Below are positions 35,992 through 45,028 of a stretch of 64,000 bases of DNA, piece by piece. The stretch is from Burkholderia sp. FERM BP-3421 (GTDB lineage Bacteria; Pseudomonadota; Gammaproteobacteria; Burkholderiales; Burkholderiaceae): positions 2,542,001 through 2,606,000 of the forward strand of contig NZ_CP117782.1 of the NCBI RefSeq assembly GCF_028657905.1. The letters run 5' to 3'. How positions within the stretch are numbered: position 1 is the first letter of the stretch; each line of letters opens with the position of its first letter. The notes beneath the pieces were generated by a model. That model was not told where the DNA came from. It did not search any database and saw only the letters and a list, made by a program, of their open reading frames with translations. The translations under genes were made by a program, and so were the position numbers.

Positions 35992-36870
35992 TTAGCGGAA
36001 CACCACCGTCTTGGTGCCGTTCAGCACGATCCGGTGTTCGACATGCCACTTCACCGCACGCGCGAGCGTCACGCACTCGACGTCGCGGCCGATCGCCGTC
36101 AGCTGGTCCGGCGTCATGCTGTGATCGACGCGCTCCACTTCCTGCTCGATGATCGGACCTTCGTCGAGATCGGTCGTCACGTAGTGCGCGGTCGCGCCGA
36201 TCAGCTTCACGCCGCGATCGAACGCCTGGTAATACGGCTTCGCGCCCTTGAAGCTCGGCAGGAACGAGTGGTGGATGTTGATCGCGCGGCCGGCCAGTTG
36301 CTCGCACATCTGCGGCGACAGGATCTGCATGTAGCGCGCGAGCACCACGAGGTCGGCCTCGTGCTCGCCGATCACCTCCAGCACGCGCGCTTCCTGCGCG
36401 GCCTTCGCCGCCGCCGACGCGCCCGCCGCCAGCGGGAAGTGATGGAACGGGATGTCGTAGCTCGCGGCGAGCTGGTAGAAATCCTTGTGGTTCGACACGA
36501 TCGCCGAAATCTCGATCGGCAGCTGACCCGTGCGATAGCGGAACAGCAGGTCGTTCAGGCAGTGGCCGATCTTCGACACGAGGAGCACGACGCGCGGCTT
36601 GAACGCCGCGTCGTGCATTTCCCAGCGCATGCCGAACCGCGCGGCGAGCGGCGTGAATTCGGTGCGCAGCGAATCGAGCGCGGCGGCCGCATCGGCGCCG
36701 TCGTGCTCGAAATGCACGCGCATGAAGAATTCGCCGGTGCTGCTGTCGCCGAACTGCGCGGAATCGAGAATGTTGCTGGCGCGCTCGAACAGGAAGCCCG
36801 AGACCGCGTGCACGATGCCGTGCCGGTCCGGGCACGACAGTTTGAGGATAAAGCTGTGATCGGTCGACAT
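35992..36870 (-). CDS. purU: Formyltetrahydrofolate deformylase
   Basis: PurU hydrolyses 10-formyl-tetrahydrofolate to formate and tetrahydrofolate, supplying formate for PurT and balancing one-carbon units. The ATG at 36870 has GGGAG about nine bases upstream and gives 292 residues. It has an N-terminal ACT-like domain (about 5-85: ILKLSCPDRHGIVHAVSGFL) and a C-terminal formyltransferase-like domain with catalytic residues in INIHHSFLPSFKG (Asn, His) and TTDLDEGPIIEQ (Asp). The neighbour on the same strand upstream is a DUF4743 Nudix hydrolase, 49 bases away. Confidence 0.96.
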   Translation of the reverse strand: MSTDHSFILKLSCPDRHGIVHAVSGFLFERASNILDSAQFGDSSTGEFFMRVHFEHDGADAAAALDSLRTEFTPLAARFGMRWEMHDAAFKPRVVLLVSKIGHCLNDLLFRYRTGQLPIEISAIVSNHKDFYQLAASYDIPFHHFPLAAGASAAAKAAQEARVLEVIGEHEADLVVLARYMQILSPQMCEQLAGRAINIHHSFLPSFKGAKPYYQAFDRGVKLIGATAHYVTTDLDEGPIIEQEVERVDHSMTPDQLTAIGRDVECVTLARAVKWHVEHRIVLNGTKTVVFR

Positions 36871-36919
36871 GACCGCTACTCCCTTCTTGTCTGGTTCAAT
36901 TCGAATCGCCGGTCGCGCG

Positions 36920-37777
36920 TCACGCATCCGGCGGCGGCGCGAACAGCGCGTCGAGGCCCGGCGCCGCGTCGGGCGCGAGCCAGCGGTGCCGCAGCAGGCT
37001 GTCGAGCATCGCGAGGCTCGCGTCGATCGTCACCTCGCCCGCCCGCAGCCAGGCGATCAGCTGCGCAGGCCCCGCGAGCACGTGCTCCGCGACTTCGCCG
37101 TCCTGGTTGTGGGGCACGAAATCCTGCGGAAGCGGCACATCGTAGATGAAGATCTGCTCCGCCTGCGTGCCCTCCGGCAGCGAGCACAGGACATGCGCGG
37201 TGCGGCCGGCGATCGCGCGCGCCGCGAGTTCGGCCGGCATGCCGGCTTCCTCCCAGCACTCCTTGAGGAGCGTGTCCTCGACGCCGAGACCCCAGCCGAT
37301 GCCGCCCGCGACCACGTTGTCGAGCATGCCCGGGTCGGTCGCCTTGGTCGCGCTGCGGCGCCCGATCCACATCCGCGGCGGCGTGGCCGGCGCATATTCT
37401 ACGACGCCGTTCAGATGCACCGCGTAGGTCATCGTGCCGAAAAAGCGCGACGCGGCCCGTTCGATGTGGGCGAGCGGCGGATCGTCGAAGCGGTTGCGGA
37501 TCGCATAGATCTCGTCGCGCCAGCCCGGGATCAGGCCTTCCGCCGCGAGCGCGCCGATCGGGCTCGCGAGCGCCATGCTGCGCGCATCGACGCTGTCGAA
37601 GCGCGCCGCGAGCCGCACCTCGCCCGCCTCGAACTCGAACACGTCGGGCCAGCGCGCGAGCCGCGCGACGTCGCGCGCGCGGATCCAGCCGACCCGCCGG
37701 CCGTCGATCATGAACGGCGCATGCGCGGCCGCGTCGAAACGCCGCGCGGCGGCAATGCACGGAAACGTCATCGCCAT
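36920..37777 (-). CDS. Nudix hydrolase with N-terminal DUF4743 domain
   Basis: A 285-residue protein of the group related to the C-terminal part of fungal and plant thiamine-pyrophosphokinase-like Nudix proteins. The N-terminal DUF4743 region covers about residues 5-110; the Nudix domain follows, with an altered box: GVEDTLLKECWEEAGM, where the usual Arg of REXXEE is Lys. The C-terminal DGEVAEHVLA is the expected family ending. Eukaryotic relatives act on oxidised thiamine diphosphates; the bacterial substrate is not known. Start chosen at Met 37777; Met 37771 is also possible. It overlaps nothing and precedes purU. Confidence 0.85.
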   Translation of the reverse strand: MAMTFPCIAAARRFDAAAHAPFMIDGRRVGWIRARDVARLARWPDVFEFEAGEVRLAARFDSVDARSMALASPIGALAAEGLIPGWRDEIYAIRNRFDDPPLAHIERAASRFFGTMTYAVHLNGVVEYAPATPPRMWIGRRSATKATDPGMLDNVVAGGIGWGLGVEDTLLKECWEEAGMPAELAARAIAGRTAHVLCSLPEGTQAEQIFIYDVPLPQDFVPHNQDGEVAEHVLAGPAQLIAWLRAGEVTIDASLAMLDSLLRHRWLAPDAAPGLDALFAPPPDA

Positions 37778-37782
37778 CCCCG

Positions 37783-38397
37783 TCAGTCCTTGAGCGCGAC
37801 GCGCAGGCCGAGCGCGATGAAAGTCGCGCCCGCGAGCCGGTCGAGCCACACGCCGACGCGCGGCCGGCGCTTGAGCCACGCGCCGATCATGCCTGCGCAC
37901 ACGCCGAACAGCGAGAACACCACCGCGGTCTGCGCCATGAACAGCGCGCCGAGTTCCAGCATCTGCACGGCGACGGGCTGCGCGCCGCGCGGATCGACGA
38001 ACTGCGGCAGGAACACGACGAAGAACAGCGTGACCTTCGGGTTCAGCAGGTTGCCGATCACGCTCTGGCGGAAGATCGTCGCGAGCGGCTGCGGCGCGCG
38101 CGCGTGCGCGTTCGCGAGGCCCTGGCTGCGCAGCGCCTTGATGCCGATCCAGACCAGGTAGGCGGCGCCCGCGAGCTTCAGCGCATGGAACGCGACGGGC
38201 GACGAGCGCAGCAGCGCGGCCACGCCGAACGCGGCGAGCGTCGTATGGAACAGGATGCCGGCGGCAAACCCGAGCGCGGCGACGAAGCCGGCCGCGCGGC
38301 CCTGCGAGATGCCGCGCGCGAGCACTTGCAGGTTGTCGGGACCCGGCGCCAGCGTGATCGCCATCGAGGTGGCGAGAAACAGCAGGAAGTTCGGCAT
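37783..38397 (-). CDS. LysE-family amino-acid exporter
   Basis: A 204-residue inner-membrane exporter of the LysE/RhtB family with six predicted transmembrane segments. The N-terminus MPNFLLFLATSMAITLAPGP with the family's PGP turn, the loop GNLLNPKVTLFFVVFLPQF (NPK motif) and the terminal helix are diagnostic. RhtB-type proteins export homoserine, threonine or related amino acids; the substrate here is not known. It lies six bases before the Nudix gene on the same strand and is downstream of apt. Confidence 0.92.
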   Translation of the reverse strand: MPNFLLFLATSMAITLAPGPDNLQVLARGISQGRAAGFVAALGFAAGILFHTTLAAFGVAALLRSSPVAFHALKLAGAAYLVWIGIKALRSQGLANAHARAPQPLATIFRQSVIGNLLNPKVTLFFVVFLPQFVDPRGAQPVAVQMLELGALFMAQTAVVFSLFGVCAGMIGAWLKRRPRVGVWLDRLAGATFIALGLRVALKD

Positions 38398-38441
38398 CGC
38401 GGACTCGCTTGAGTGAGGGAATGAGGCGCGGCGTCGGCCGC

Positions 38442-39008
38442 TCAGTGGCCCGAGAACGCGGTCACGGTGTACAGCGGCAGGCCCGCGCCGCGCAGCAGCG
38501 CGGAACCGCCGAGATCCGGCAGGTCGATGATCGCCGCGCCCTCGACGACCACCGCGCCGAGCCGCTCGAGCAGCTTCTTGCCCGCCATCATGGTGCCGCC
38601 CGTCGCGATCAGGTCGTCGACGATGATCACGCGGTCGCCGGGCTTGCACGCGTCCTCGTGGATTTCCACGGTCGCGCTCCCGTATTCGAGATCGTAGGAC
38701 TCGGCGCGCGTCTTGTACGGCAGCTTGCCGACCTTGCGGATCGGCACGAAGCCGATGTTCAGCTCGTACGCGACGATCGGCGCGATGATGAAGCCGCGCG
38801 CATCGAGCCCGGCGACGTAGTCGAGCTTCGCGTCGACGTAGCGCTCCACGAACAGGTCGACCAGCACCCGCAGCGCCTTCGGGCTCTGCAGCAGCGGCGT
38901 GATGTCGCGGAACTGCACGCCCGGCTGCGGCCAGTCCGGCACGGTGCGGATCTGGCTGTGGAGGAACGCGACGGGGTCGAGCGACGCATCCGACGACGGG
39001 TGATTCAT
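38442..39008 (-). CDS. apt: Adenine phosphoribosyltransferase
   Basis: Apt salvages adenine by condensing it with PRPP to AMP. The 188-residue protein is a type I phosphoribosyltransferase with the PRPP-binding motif VIIVDDLIATGGTM near residues 127-140 and the apt-specific segments FRDITPLLQSP and YVAGLDARGFI. It is full length. GGAG upstream of the ATG (GGAGAAGTCC) supports the start. It heads a minus-strand run apt-lysE-nudix-purU. Confidence 0.96.
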   Translation of the reverse strand: MNHPSSDASLDPVAFLHSQIRTVPDWPQPGVQFRDITPLLQSPKALRVLVDLFVERYVDAKLDYVAGLDARGFIIAPIVAYELNIGFVPIRKVGKLPYKTRAESYDLEYGSATVEIHEDACKPGDRVIIVDDLIATGGTMMAGKKLLERLGAVVVEGAAIIDLPDLGGSALLRGAGLPLYTVTAFSGH

Positions 39009-39093
39009 GGACTTCTCCGAAAAAAACGGCGCGCAATGACTTGCGCACCGCCTGTCAATATTGGCGTGAGGATTGCGGCCAGGAGCGCCCCTG

Positions 39094-39120
39094 GCCGGGC
39101 GCCCCTAGCCGGGCGCCCCT
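39094..39120. repeat. Two 13-base direct repeats between apt and kefB
   Basis: GCCGGGCGCCCCT occurs at 39094-39106 and again at 39108-39120, with a shorter GCGCCCCT copy just before. The cluster could form alternative hairpins in the leader of apt or tail of kefB. No function is known. Confidence 0.6.
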
Positions 39121-39151
39121 CTCTGGCCATGGGCCCGGACCGCGCCGCGGC

Positions 39152-41155
39152 TCAGGCCGCGGCCGGGCTCTCGCGCCGGTGCAGCGACAGCCGCTCCTCG
39201 GCCAGCGCGAGCGCTTCCGGCAAGCCGCGCAGCACGACGATGTCGCTCGCGCGCAGCTTGGTGTCCGGGTCCGGCTCGACGCCGCGGATCCCGTGGCGGC
39301 GGATCGCCGTCACCTCGAGGCCGAGCGCGTAGAGCCCCAGCTCCTCGAGCGAGCGGCCGACCGCGTCCGCGCGCGCGTCGACCGGCACCGATTGTAGCCG
39401 CACCTGCTCGTGATCGTCGTCCTCCGCGTCGTCCGCGCCGTGGAAGTAGCCGCGCAGCAGGCTGTAGCGCGCGTCGCGCATTTCCTCCACGCGGCGCACC
39501 ACGCGCCGCATCGGCACGCCCATCAGCACCAGCGTGTGCGACGCGAGCATCAGGCTGCCCTCGACGATCTCCGGGATCACCTCGGTCGCGCCCGCGGCGA
39601 GCAGGCGTTCGAGATCGGCGTCGTCGACCGTGCGCACGATCACGGGCAGGGTCGGTTCGAGTTCGTGCACGTTGTGCAGCACGCGCAGCGCGGACGGCGT
39701 GTTCGCATAGGTGATCGCGACCGCCGCGGCCCGGTGGATCCCGGCCGCGAGCAGCGACTCGCGGCGCGCCGCATCGCCGAACACCACGGATTCGCCGGCC
39801 GCCCCGGCCGCCGTGATGCGGTCGGGGTCGAGGTCGAGCGCGACATAGGGGATCCCTTCCTGCTCCAGCATGCGCGCGAGATTCTGGCCGGCCCGGCCGT
39901 AGCCGCAGATGATCACGTGGCCCTGCTGCTTGAGGCTCTGGGTCGCGATCCGCGTCATCTGCAGCGACTGCTGCATCCACTCGGTCGACGACAGCCGCAT
40001 CACGATGCGGTCGGCGTTCTGGATCAGGAACGGCGCGGCCATCATCGACAGCAGCATCGAGGCGAGGATCGCCTGCAGCAGCATGGTATCGACGAGGTGG
40101 CGGTCGAGGATCAGGTTCAGCAGCACGAAGCCGAATTCGCCCGCCTGCGCGAGGCCGAGCCCGGTGCGCATCGCGACGCCGGGCGGCGCGCCGAACAGGC
40201 GCGCGAGCCCGGTGATCGTGACGCCCTTGAGCAGCACCTGGCCGACGAAGAAGCCGGCGACGATGAACGGATGCTGCCAGATCACGCTCGGGTCGAGCAG
40301 CATGCCGGTGGTGACGAAGAACAGGCCGAGCAGCACGTCCCGGAACGGCTTGATGTCCTCTTCCACCTGGTGCCGGTACGGCGTCTCGGCGATCAGCATG
40401 CCGGCGATGAACGCGCCGAGCGCGAGTGACAGCCCGAAGCGGTCGGTGATGAACGCGGCGCCGAGCGTGACGAGCAGCAGGTTCAGCACGAACAGCTCCT
40501 GCGAGCGGCGCCGCGCGACCACGTTGAGCCAGCGCGTCATGAAGCGCTGGCCGACGATCAGCAGCAGCGCGAGCGCGATCACGATCTTGATCGACGCGAG
40601 CCCGAGCGACATCGCGAGATCCTTCGACGACTCGCCGCCGAACGCCGCGATCACGATCAGGAGCGGCACCACCGCGAGATCCTGGAACAGCAGCACGCCG
40701 AAGATGTTGCGGCCGTGCTCCGTCTCGATTTCGAGACGCTCGGCCAGCATCTTCGACACGATCGCGGTCGACGACATCGCGAGCGCGCCGCCGAGCGCGA
40801 CGCTGCCCTGCCAGGTGATGTGCACCCAGCGTTCGAACAACGCGCCGAGCAGCAGCGCGACGGCAATCGTGACGAGCACCTGCAGCAGGCCGAGCCCGAA
40901 CACGAGCCGTCGCATCGCGCGCAGCTTCGCGAGCGAGAACTCGAGCCCGATCGAGAACATCAGGAAGACGACGCCGAACTCGGCGAGGTGCTCGGCGCGC
41001 TCGAGATCGGCGGCAAAGCCGAGCGCATGCGGGCCGACCACGATGCCGACGGTCAGATAGCCGAGCATCGGCGGCAGGTTCAGCGAACGGAACACGACCA
41101 CCCCCACCACCGAAGCCAGCAGCAGCAGGAGCGTCATTTCGAGCGGGGAAATCAC
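39152..41155 (-). CDS. kefB: Monovalent cation:proton antiporter-2 (KefB-type) with TrkA-N and TrkA-C domains
   Basis: A 667-residue K+/H+ antiporter-type inner-membrane protein. About 12 transmembrane segments fill residues 1-390 (FRSLNLPPMLGYLTVGIVVG; FGVVFLMFSIGLEFSLAKL; the FFVTTGMLLDP turn). A Rossmann RCK/TrkA-N domain follows (HVIICGYGRAGQNLARML) and a TrkA-C domain ends the protein (LGLEVTAIRRHGIRG, RASDIVVLRG). The GTG start at 41155 has GAGGA upstream; ATG at 41137 or 41227 is possible. It is divergent from kdsD, as in many beta-proteobacteria. Regulation by glutathione adducts, known for E. coli KefB, cannot be confirmed here. Confidence 0.92.
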   Translation of the reverse strand: MISPLEMTLLLLLASVVGVVVFRSLNLPPMLGYLTVGIVVGPHALGFAADLERAEHLAEFGVVFLMFSIGLEFSLAKLRAMRRLVFGLGLLQVLVTIAVALLLGALFERWVHITWQGSVALGGALAMSSTAIVSKMLAERLEIETEHGRNIFGVLLFQDLAVVPLLIVIAAFGGESSKDLAMSLGLASIKIVIALALLLIVGQRFMTRWLNVVARRRSQELFVLNLLLVTLGAAFITDRFGLSLALGAFIAGMLIAETPYRHQVEEDIKPFRDVLLGLFFVTTGMLLDPSVIWQHPFIVAGFFVGQVLLKGVTITGLARLFGAPPGVAMRTGLGLAQAGEFGFVLLNLILDRHLVDTMLLQAILASMLLSMMAAPFLIQNADRIVMRLSSTEWMQQSLQMTRIATQSLKQQGHVIICGYGRAGQNLARMLEQEGIPYVALDLDPDRITAAGAAGESVVFGDAARRESLLAAGIHRAAAVAITYANTPSALRVLHNVHELEPTLPVIVRTVDDADLERLLAAGATEVIPEIVEGSLMLASHTLVLMGVPMRRVVRRVEEMRDARYSLLRGYFHGADDAEDDDHEQVRLQSVPVDARADAVGRSLEELGLYALGLEVTAIRRHGIRGVEPDPDTKLRASDIVVLRGLPEALALAEERLSLHRRESPAAA

Positions 41156-41267
41156 AGGCAAAGCGTCCTCGTTCGTCAGCGGCGCCGCACAACGGACGCC
41201 GGAATGGGCCGGAAGAAACAACGGCATGATGGCCGCGAGCGGCCCGGCGCGGCGAACAAACGCCTTT

Positions 41268-41275
41268 GCTATACT
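41268..41275 (+). promoter_or_regulatory. Extended -10 (TGCTATACT) immediately upstream of kdsD
   Basis: TATACT at 41270-41275 with the TG of an extended -10 lies only six bases before the kdsD ATG at 41282. Transcription would start at or within a base or two of the ATG, suggesting a leaderless mRNA; there is no Shine-Dalgarno sequence. Confidence 0.5.
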
Positions 41276-41281
41276 CCGCGC

Positions 41282-42265
41282 ATGATAGCGAAAATCAATG
41301 ATGACCGGGCGCTCGCGCTCGCCCGCGACGTGCTCGACATCGAGGCGGACGCCGTGCGTGCACTGCGCGACCAGCTCGACGGCAGCTTCATCGGCGCGAT
41401 GGGCCTGCTGCTCGAATGCCGGGGCCGCGTGGTGGTGTCCGGCATCGGCAAATCGGGCCACATTGCACGCAAGATCGCCGCGACGCTGGCCAGCACCGGT
41501 ACGCCCGCCTTCTTCGTCCACCCCGCCGAAGCCAGCCACGGCGACCTCGGGATGGTCACCGAGCACGATGTCTTCATCGCCCTTTCGAACTCCGGCGAGT
41601 CGGATGAGCTCGTCGCGATCGTGCCGCTCATCAAGCGGCTCGGCGCGAAGCTGATCGCGATCACGGGCCGCCCGGCCTCGAGCCTCGGCCAACTGGCCGA
41701 CTTCCACCTGAACGCGGCGGTCGCGAAGGAAGCGTGCCCGCTGAATCTCGCGCCGACGGCGAGCACCACCGCGGCGCTCGCGCTCGGCGACGCGCTCGCG
41801 GTGGCCGTGCTCGACGCGCGCGGCTTCGGCTCCGAGGATTTCGCGCGCTCGCACCCGGGCGGCGCGCTCGGCCGCCGGCTGCTGACCTACGTGCGCGACG
41901 TGATGCGCACGGGCGCCGAGGTGCCGACCGTGGCCATCGACGCGACGCTGTCCGACGCGCTGTTCCAGATCACCGCGAAGCGCATGGGCATGACGGCCGT
42001 GGTCGGGCCGGACAACCGGGTCGCCGGCATCTTCACCGACGGCGACCTGCGCCGCGTGCTCGAACGCGACGGCGATTTCCGCCGCCTGCCGATCAGCGAG
42101 GTGATGACGCGCGGTCCGCGCACGATCGGCCCCGATCACCTGGCCGTCGAGGCGGTGGAGCTGATGGAGCGCCACCGGATCAACCAGATGCTCGTGGTCG
42201 ACGCCGCCGGCGTGCTGATCGGCGCGCTGAACATGCACGACCTGTTTTCGAAGAAGGTAATCTGA
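41282..42265 (+). CDS. kdsD: D-arabinose 5-phosphate isomerase
   Basis: KdsD converts ribulose 5-phosphate to arabinose 5-phosphate, the first step to Kdo in LPS core. The 327-residue protein has an N-terminal SIS sugar-isomerase domain (VVSGIGKSGHIARKIAATLA, HPAEASHGDLGM) and two C-terminal CBS domains (RDVMRTGAEVP..., SEVMTRGPRTI...). The stop overlaps the start of kdsC (TGATG), so the two are translationally coupled. It begins the LPS export operon running to lptB. Potential extended -10 lies directly in front of the ATG. Confidence 0.96.
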   Translation: MIAKINDDRALALARDVLDIEADAVRALRDQLDGSFIGAMGLLLECRGRVVVSGIGKSGHIARKIAATLASTGTPAFFVHPAEASHGDLGMVTEHDVFIALSNSGESDELVAIVPLIKRLGAKLIAITGRPASSLGQLADFHLNAAVAKEACPLNLAPTASTTAALALGDALAVAVLDARGFGSEDFARSHPGGALGRRLLTYVRDVMRTGAEVPTVAIDATLSDALFQITAKRMGMTAVVGPDNRVAGIFTDGDLRRVLERDGDFRRLPISEVMTRGPRTIGPDHLAVEAVELMERHRINQMLVVDAAGVLIGALNMHDLFSKKVI

Positions 42266-42804
42266 TGGGCGCCACTCCCGCCACGGCAGCCGAGCGCGCG
42301 AGCCGCGTGAAGCTGATGATTTTCGATGTCGACGGCGTGCTGACCGACGGCGGCCTGCATTTCACCGCGACGGGCGACACGATGAAGTCGTTCAATTCGC
42401 TCGACGGCCACGGCGTGAAGCTGCTCGGCGAGGCCGGCATCGCGACCGCGATCATCACCGGCCGCCGTTCCGAGATCGTCGCCGCGCGCGCGCGCGAGAT
42501 GCGCATCGGGCACCTGTACCAGGGCGTCGAGGACAAGCGCGCGGCGCTCGCCGAGCTGCTCGCCGCGACGGGCATGACGCCCGACGCATGCGGCTACATG
42601 GGCGACGACTGGCCCGATCTGGCCGTGATGCTGCGCTGCGGCTTCGCGACCGCGCCCGCCAACGCACACCCCGAGGTGATCGCGCGCGCGCACTGGGTCG
42701 CGGAAGCGCGCGGCGGCCACGGCGCCGTGCGCGAGGTCTGCGACGCCATTCTGCGCGCGCAGCACCGCTACGACGCGCTGCTCGCCGCCGCCTGCGGAGC
42801 CTGA
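42265..42804 (+). CDS. kdsC: 3-deoxy-D-manno-octulosonate 8-phosphate phosphatase
   Basis: KdsC dephosphorylates Kdo-8-phosphate to Kdo. The 179-residue protein is a HAD-superfamily class C0 phosphatase without a cap. Motif I is FDVDGVLTDG (nucleophile and acid Asp), motif II is the Thr in AIITGRRS, and motif III/IV is YMGDDWPDLAVM. It starts within the kdsD stop (TGATG) and is followed three bases later by lptC. Confidence 0.97.
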   Translation: MGATPATAAERASRVKLMIFDVDGVLTDGGLHFTATGDTMKSFNSLDGHGVKLLGEAGIATAIITGRRSEIVAARAREMRIGHLYQGVEDKRAALAELLAATGMTPDACGYMGDDWPDLAVMLRCGFATAPANAHPEVIARAHWVAEARGGHGAVREVCDAILRAQHRYDALLAAACGA

Positions 42805-42807
42805 CGG

Positions 42808-43422
42808 ATGAATCCCCGATTTCGCCTGACCTCGCTGATTCCGCTGGTCGCGATGGCCGCGCTCGCGGGCATCACCTACTGGCTGCTGCAGGCCACGCTG
42901 CCGCCGCCCGGCGACGGCGAGGCGCGGCCGAAGAGCCATACGCCCGACTACTTCGCCGATCATTTCTCGGTGACCGAGCTGGACCAGACCGGCACCACGC
43001 AATACCGCCTGACGGCGGCCGGGCTCGTCCACTACGAGGACGACGAGTCGAGCGACCTGACGCTGCCGGCGCTGCGCGCGTTCCAGCCGGGCAAGCCGGT
43101 CGTGACGACCACCTCGAAGCGCGGCGTGGTCAACGGCGACGTGTCGATCGTCGACCTGTACGACGACGCCCGCATCGTGCGGGCGGCGGGCGGCGGCGAT
43201 CCGCCGATGCAGGCCGATTCCGAACATTTCCGGGTGCTCGTCAACGACGATGTGATCGAGACCAAAAAGCCGGTTAAACTTCAGCGCGGCCTGTCGGTCG
43301 CCACCGCCACCGATGGCATGAAGTACAACAACGTCACCCGGGTCATCGATCTTTACGGCAACGTGCGCGGCATGATCGCCGCCGCTGACACGTCCGGCGG
43401 CTCCCATGGCCAACCCAAGTAA
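42808..43422 (+). CDS. lptC: LPS export protein LptC
   Basis: LptC is the bitopic inner-membrane subunit that passes LPS from LptBFG to LptA. The 204-residue protein has one N-terminal membrane helix (about 9-28, SLIPLVAMAALAGITYWLL) and a periplasmic beta-jellyroll domain (TPDYFADHFSVTELDQTG, YRLTAAGLVHYEDD). It follows kdsC by three bases and precedes lptA by 18, the standard cluster order. Confidence 0.95.
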   Translation: MNPRFRLTSLIPLVAMAALAGITYWLLQATLPPPGDGEARPKSHTPDYFADHFSVTELDQTGTTQYRLTAAGLVHYEDDESSDLTLPALRAFQPGKPVVTTTSKRGVVNGDVSIVDLYDDARIVRAAGGGDPPMQADSEHFRVLVNDDVIETKKPVKLQRGLSVATATDGMKYNNVTRVIDLYGNVRGMIAAADTSGGSHGQPK

Positions 43423-43440
43423 ACCTCCACGCGTGACTGC

Positions 43441-44109
43441 ATGAACGAATCGTTCCCTTGTTTTTCTGCCGGCCGCGCCCGTCGCGCCGTCCGCGCGTCG
43501 CTTGCCGCGGCGCTGATCGCGCTGCCGCTCGCCGGGCTGGCGCCGCTCGCCCACGCCGAAAAGGCCGACCAGGGCAAACCGATCAACGTCGAAGCCGACA
43601 ACCTCACCTATGACGACCTGAAGCAGGTCACGGTCGCGACGGGCAACGTCGTGATCACCAAGGGCACGATCATCATCAAGGGCGATCGCGTCGAGGTGCG
43701 CCAGGATCCGCAGGGCTACCAGTACGCGACCGCGACGATGGCGCCGGGCAGCAAGAAGCATGCGTCGTTCCGCCAGAAGCGCGAAGGCCTCGACGAGTAC
43801 ATCGACGGCGACGCGGAGCGGATCGACTACGACGGCAAGCAGGATCTGACCACGCTGACCACGAACGCGACGGTGCGCCGCCTGCAGGGCCTGTCGACCG
43901 TGGCCGACACGGTGCACGGCAGCGTGATCACCTATGACGGCCAGCGCGACTTCTACACCGCGAAGGGCGGCAAGGACGTGGCCGCGCCGGGCAACCCGAC
44001 GGGCCGCGTGCGCGCCATGCTGTCGCCGCGCAACGGCGGCCCCGCGCCGCTGAACGGCGCGCCCGCGCCGCTCGCGCCGTCGACCACGCTGCAGGGAGCC
44101 CCGCAATGA
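43441..44109 (+). CDS. lptA: LPS transport periplasmic protein LptA
   Basis: LptA forms the periplasmic bridge carrying LPS to the outer membrane. The 222-residue protein has a signal peptide (cleavage near PLAHA, residue 40), the OstA-like jellyroll (KPINVEADNLTYDDLKQVTV ATGNVVITKGTI, RVEVRQDPQGYQYATATM), and a Pro-rich tail not needed in other species. The stop overlaps the start of lptB (ATGA), so synthesis is coupled. No Shine-Dalgarno is obvious; an alternative later start would lose the signal. Confidence 0.95.
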   Translation: MNESFPCFSAGRARRAVRASLAAALIALPLAGLAPLAHAEKADQGKPINVEADNLTYDDLKQVTVATGNVVITKGTIIIKGDRVEVRQDPQGYQYATATMAPGSKKHASFRQKREGLDEYIDGDAERIDYDGKQDLTTLTTNATVRRLQGLSTVADTVHGSVITYDGQRDFYTAKGGKDVAAPGNPTGRVRAMLSPRNGGPAPLNGAPAPLAPSTTLQGAPQ

Positions 44110-44882
44110 ACGCGCTGCCGAATCGCCAGCCGGCCGGCACGAGCAGCTCGCTCGTGGTGCGCAACCTGAAGAAGCGCTACGGCTCGCGCACGGTCGTGAA
44201 GGATGTGTCGCTCGACGTGAAGAGCGGCGAGGTCGTCGGCCTGCTGGGGCCGAACGGCGCCGGCAAGACCACCTCGTTCTACATGATCGTCGGGCTCGTG
44301 CCGCTCGACGCCGGCGACATCTCGCTGAACGGCAGCCCGATCAGCCTGATGCCGATCCACAAGCGCGCGTCGCTGGGCCTGTCCTACCTGCCGCAGGAAG
44401 CCTCGGTGTTCCGCAAGCTCACCGTCGAGGAGAACATCCGCGCGGTGCTCGAGCTGCAGCACAACGACAACGGCAAGCTGCTCAGCAAGGACGAGATCGC
44501 GAGCCGCACGGAAGCGCTGCTCGACGAACTGCAGATCGCGCACCTGCGCGACAACCCGGCGCTGTCGCTGTCGGGCGGCGAGCGACGCCGCGTCGAGATC
44601 GCGCGCGCGCTCGCGAGCAATCCGAGCTTCATCCTGCTCGACGAGCCGTTCGCGGGCGTCGATCCGATCGCCGTGCTGGAAATCCAGAAGATCGTGAAGT
44701 TCCTGAAGCAGCGCAACATCGGCGTGCTGATCACCGACCACAACGTGCGCGAAACGCTCGGCATCTGCGATCACGCGTACATCATCAGCGACGGCAGCGT
44801 GCTCGCCTCGGGCGCGCCGAGCGAGATCATCGAGAACGAGAGCGTGCGCCGCGTGTACCTCGGCGAGCACTTCCGCATGTAA
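44106..44882 (+). CDS. lptB: LPS export ABC transporter ATP-binding protein LptB
   Basis: LptB is the ATPase powering LPS extraction by LptB2FG. The 258-residue protein has Walker A GPNGAGKTTS near 57-66, Q-loop region LPQEASVF, signature LSGGERRRVEIARALA and Walker B FILLDEPFAGVDP, then the H-loop ITDHNVRETL. It is complete and overlaps the lptA stop by four bases. A G+C-rich hairpin follows, then rpoN. Confidence 0.97.
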   Translation: MNALPNRQPAGTSSSLVVRNLKKRYGSRTVVKDVSLDVKSGEVVGLLGPNGAGKTTSFYMIVGLVPLDAGDISLNGSPISLMPIHKRASLGLSYLPQEASVFRKLTVEENIRAVLELQHNDNGKLLSKDEIASRTEALLDELQIAHLRDNPALSLSGGERRRVEIARALASNPSFILLDEPFAGVDPIAVLEIQKIVKFLKQRNIGVLITDHNVRETLGICDHAYIISDGSVLASGAPSEIIENESVRRVYLGEHFRM

Positions 44883-44890
44883 GCGGACTG

Positions 44891-44910
44891 CGCGGGGCGC
44901 CCGCCCCGCG
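44891..44910 (+). terminator. Hairpin between lptB and rpoN
   Basis: A near-perfect palindrome with up to nine base pairs (44891-44899 with 44902-44910) followed by GTTTCCCTTT. It may attenuate transcription into rpoN rather than stop it fully. Confidence 0.5.
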
Positions 44911-45028
44911 GTTTCCCTTTCGGCCGGGGCGCGACGCCCCTGTTGCGGCGCCGCAGCCGATTGCGTCAACACGAATGACGCAACGCGCCGCCCTCGTGGC
45001 AAACTGCTGGTATGACTCCCTTTTTGCC

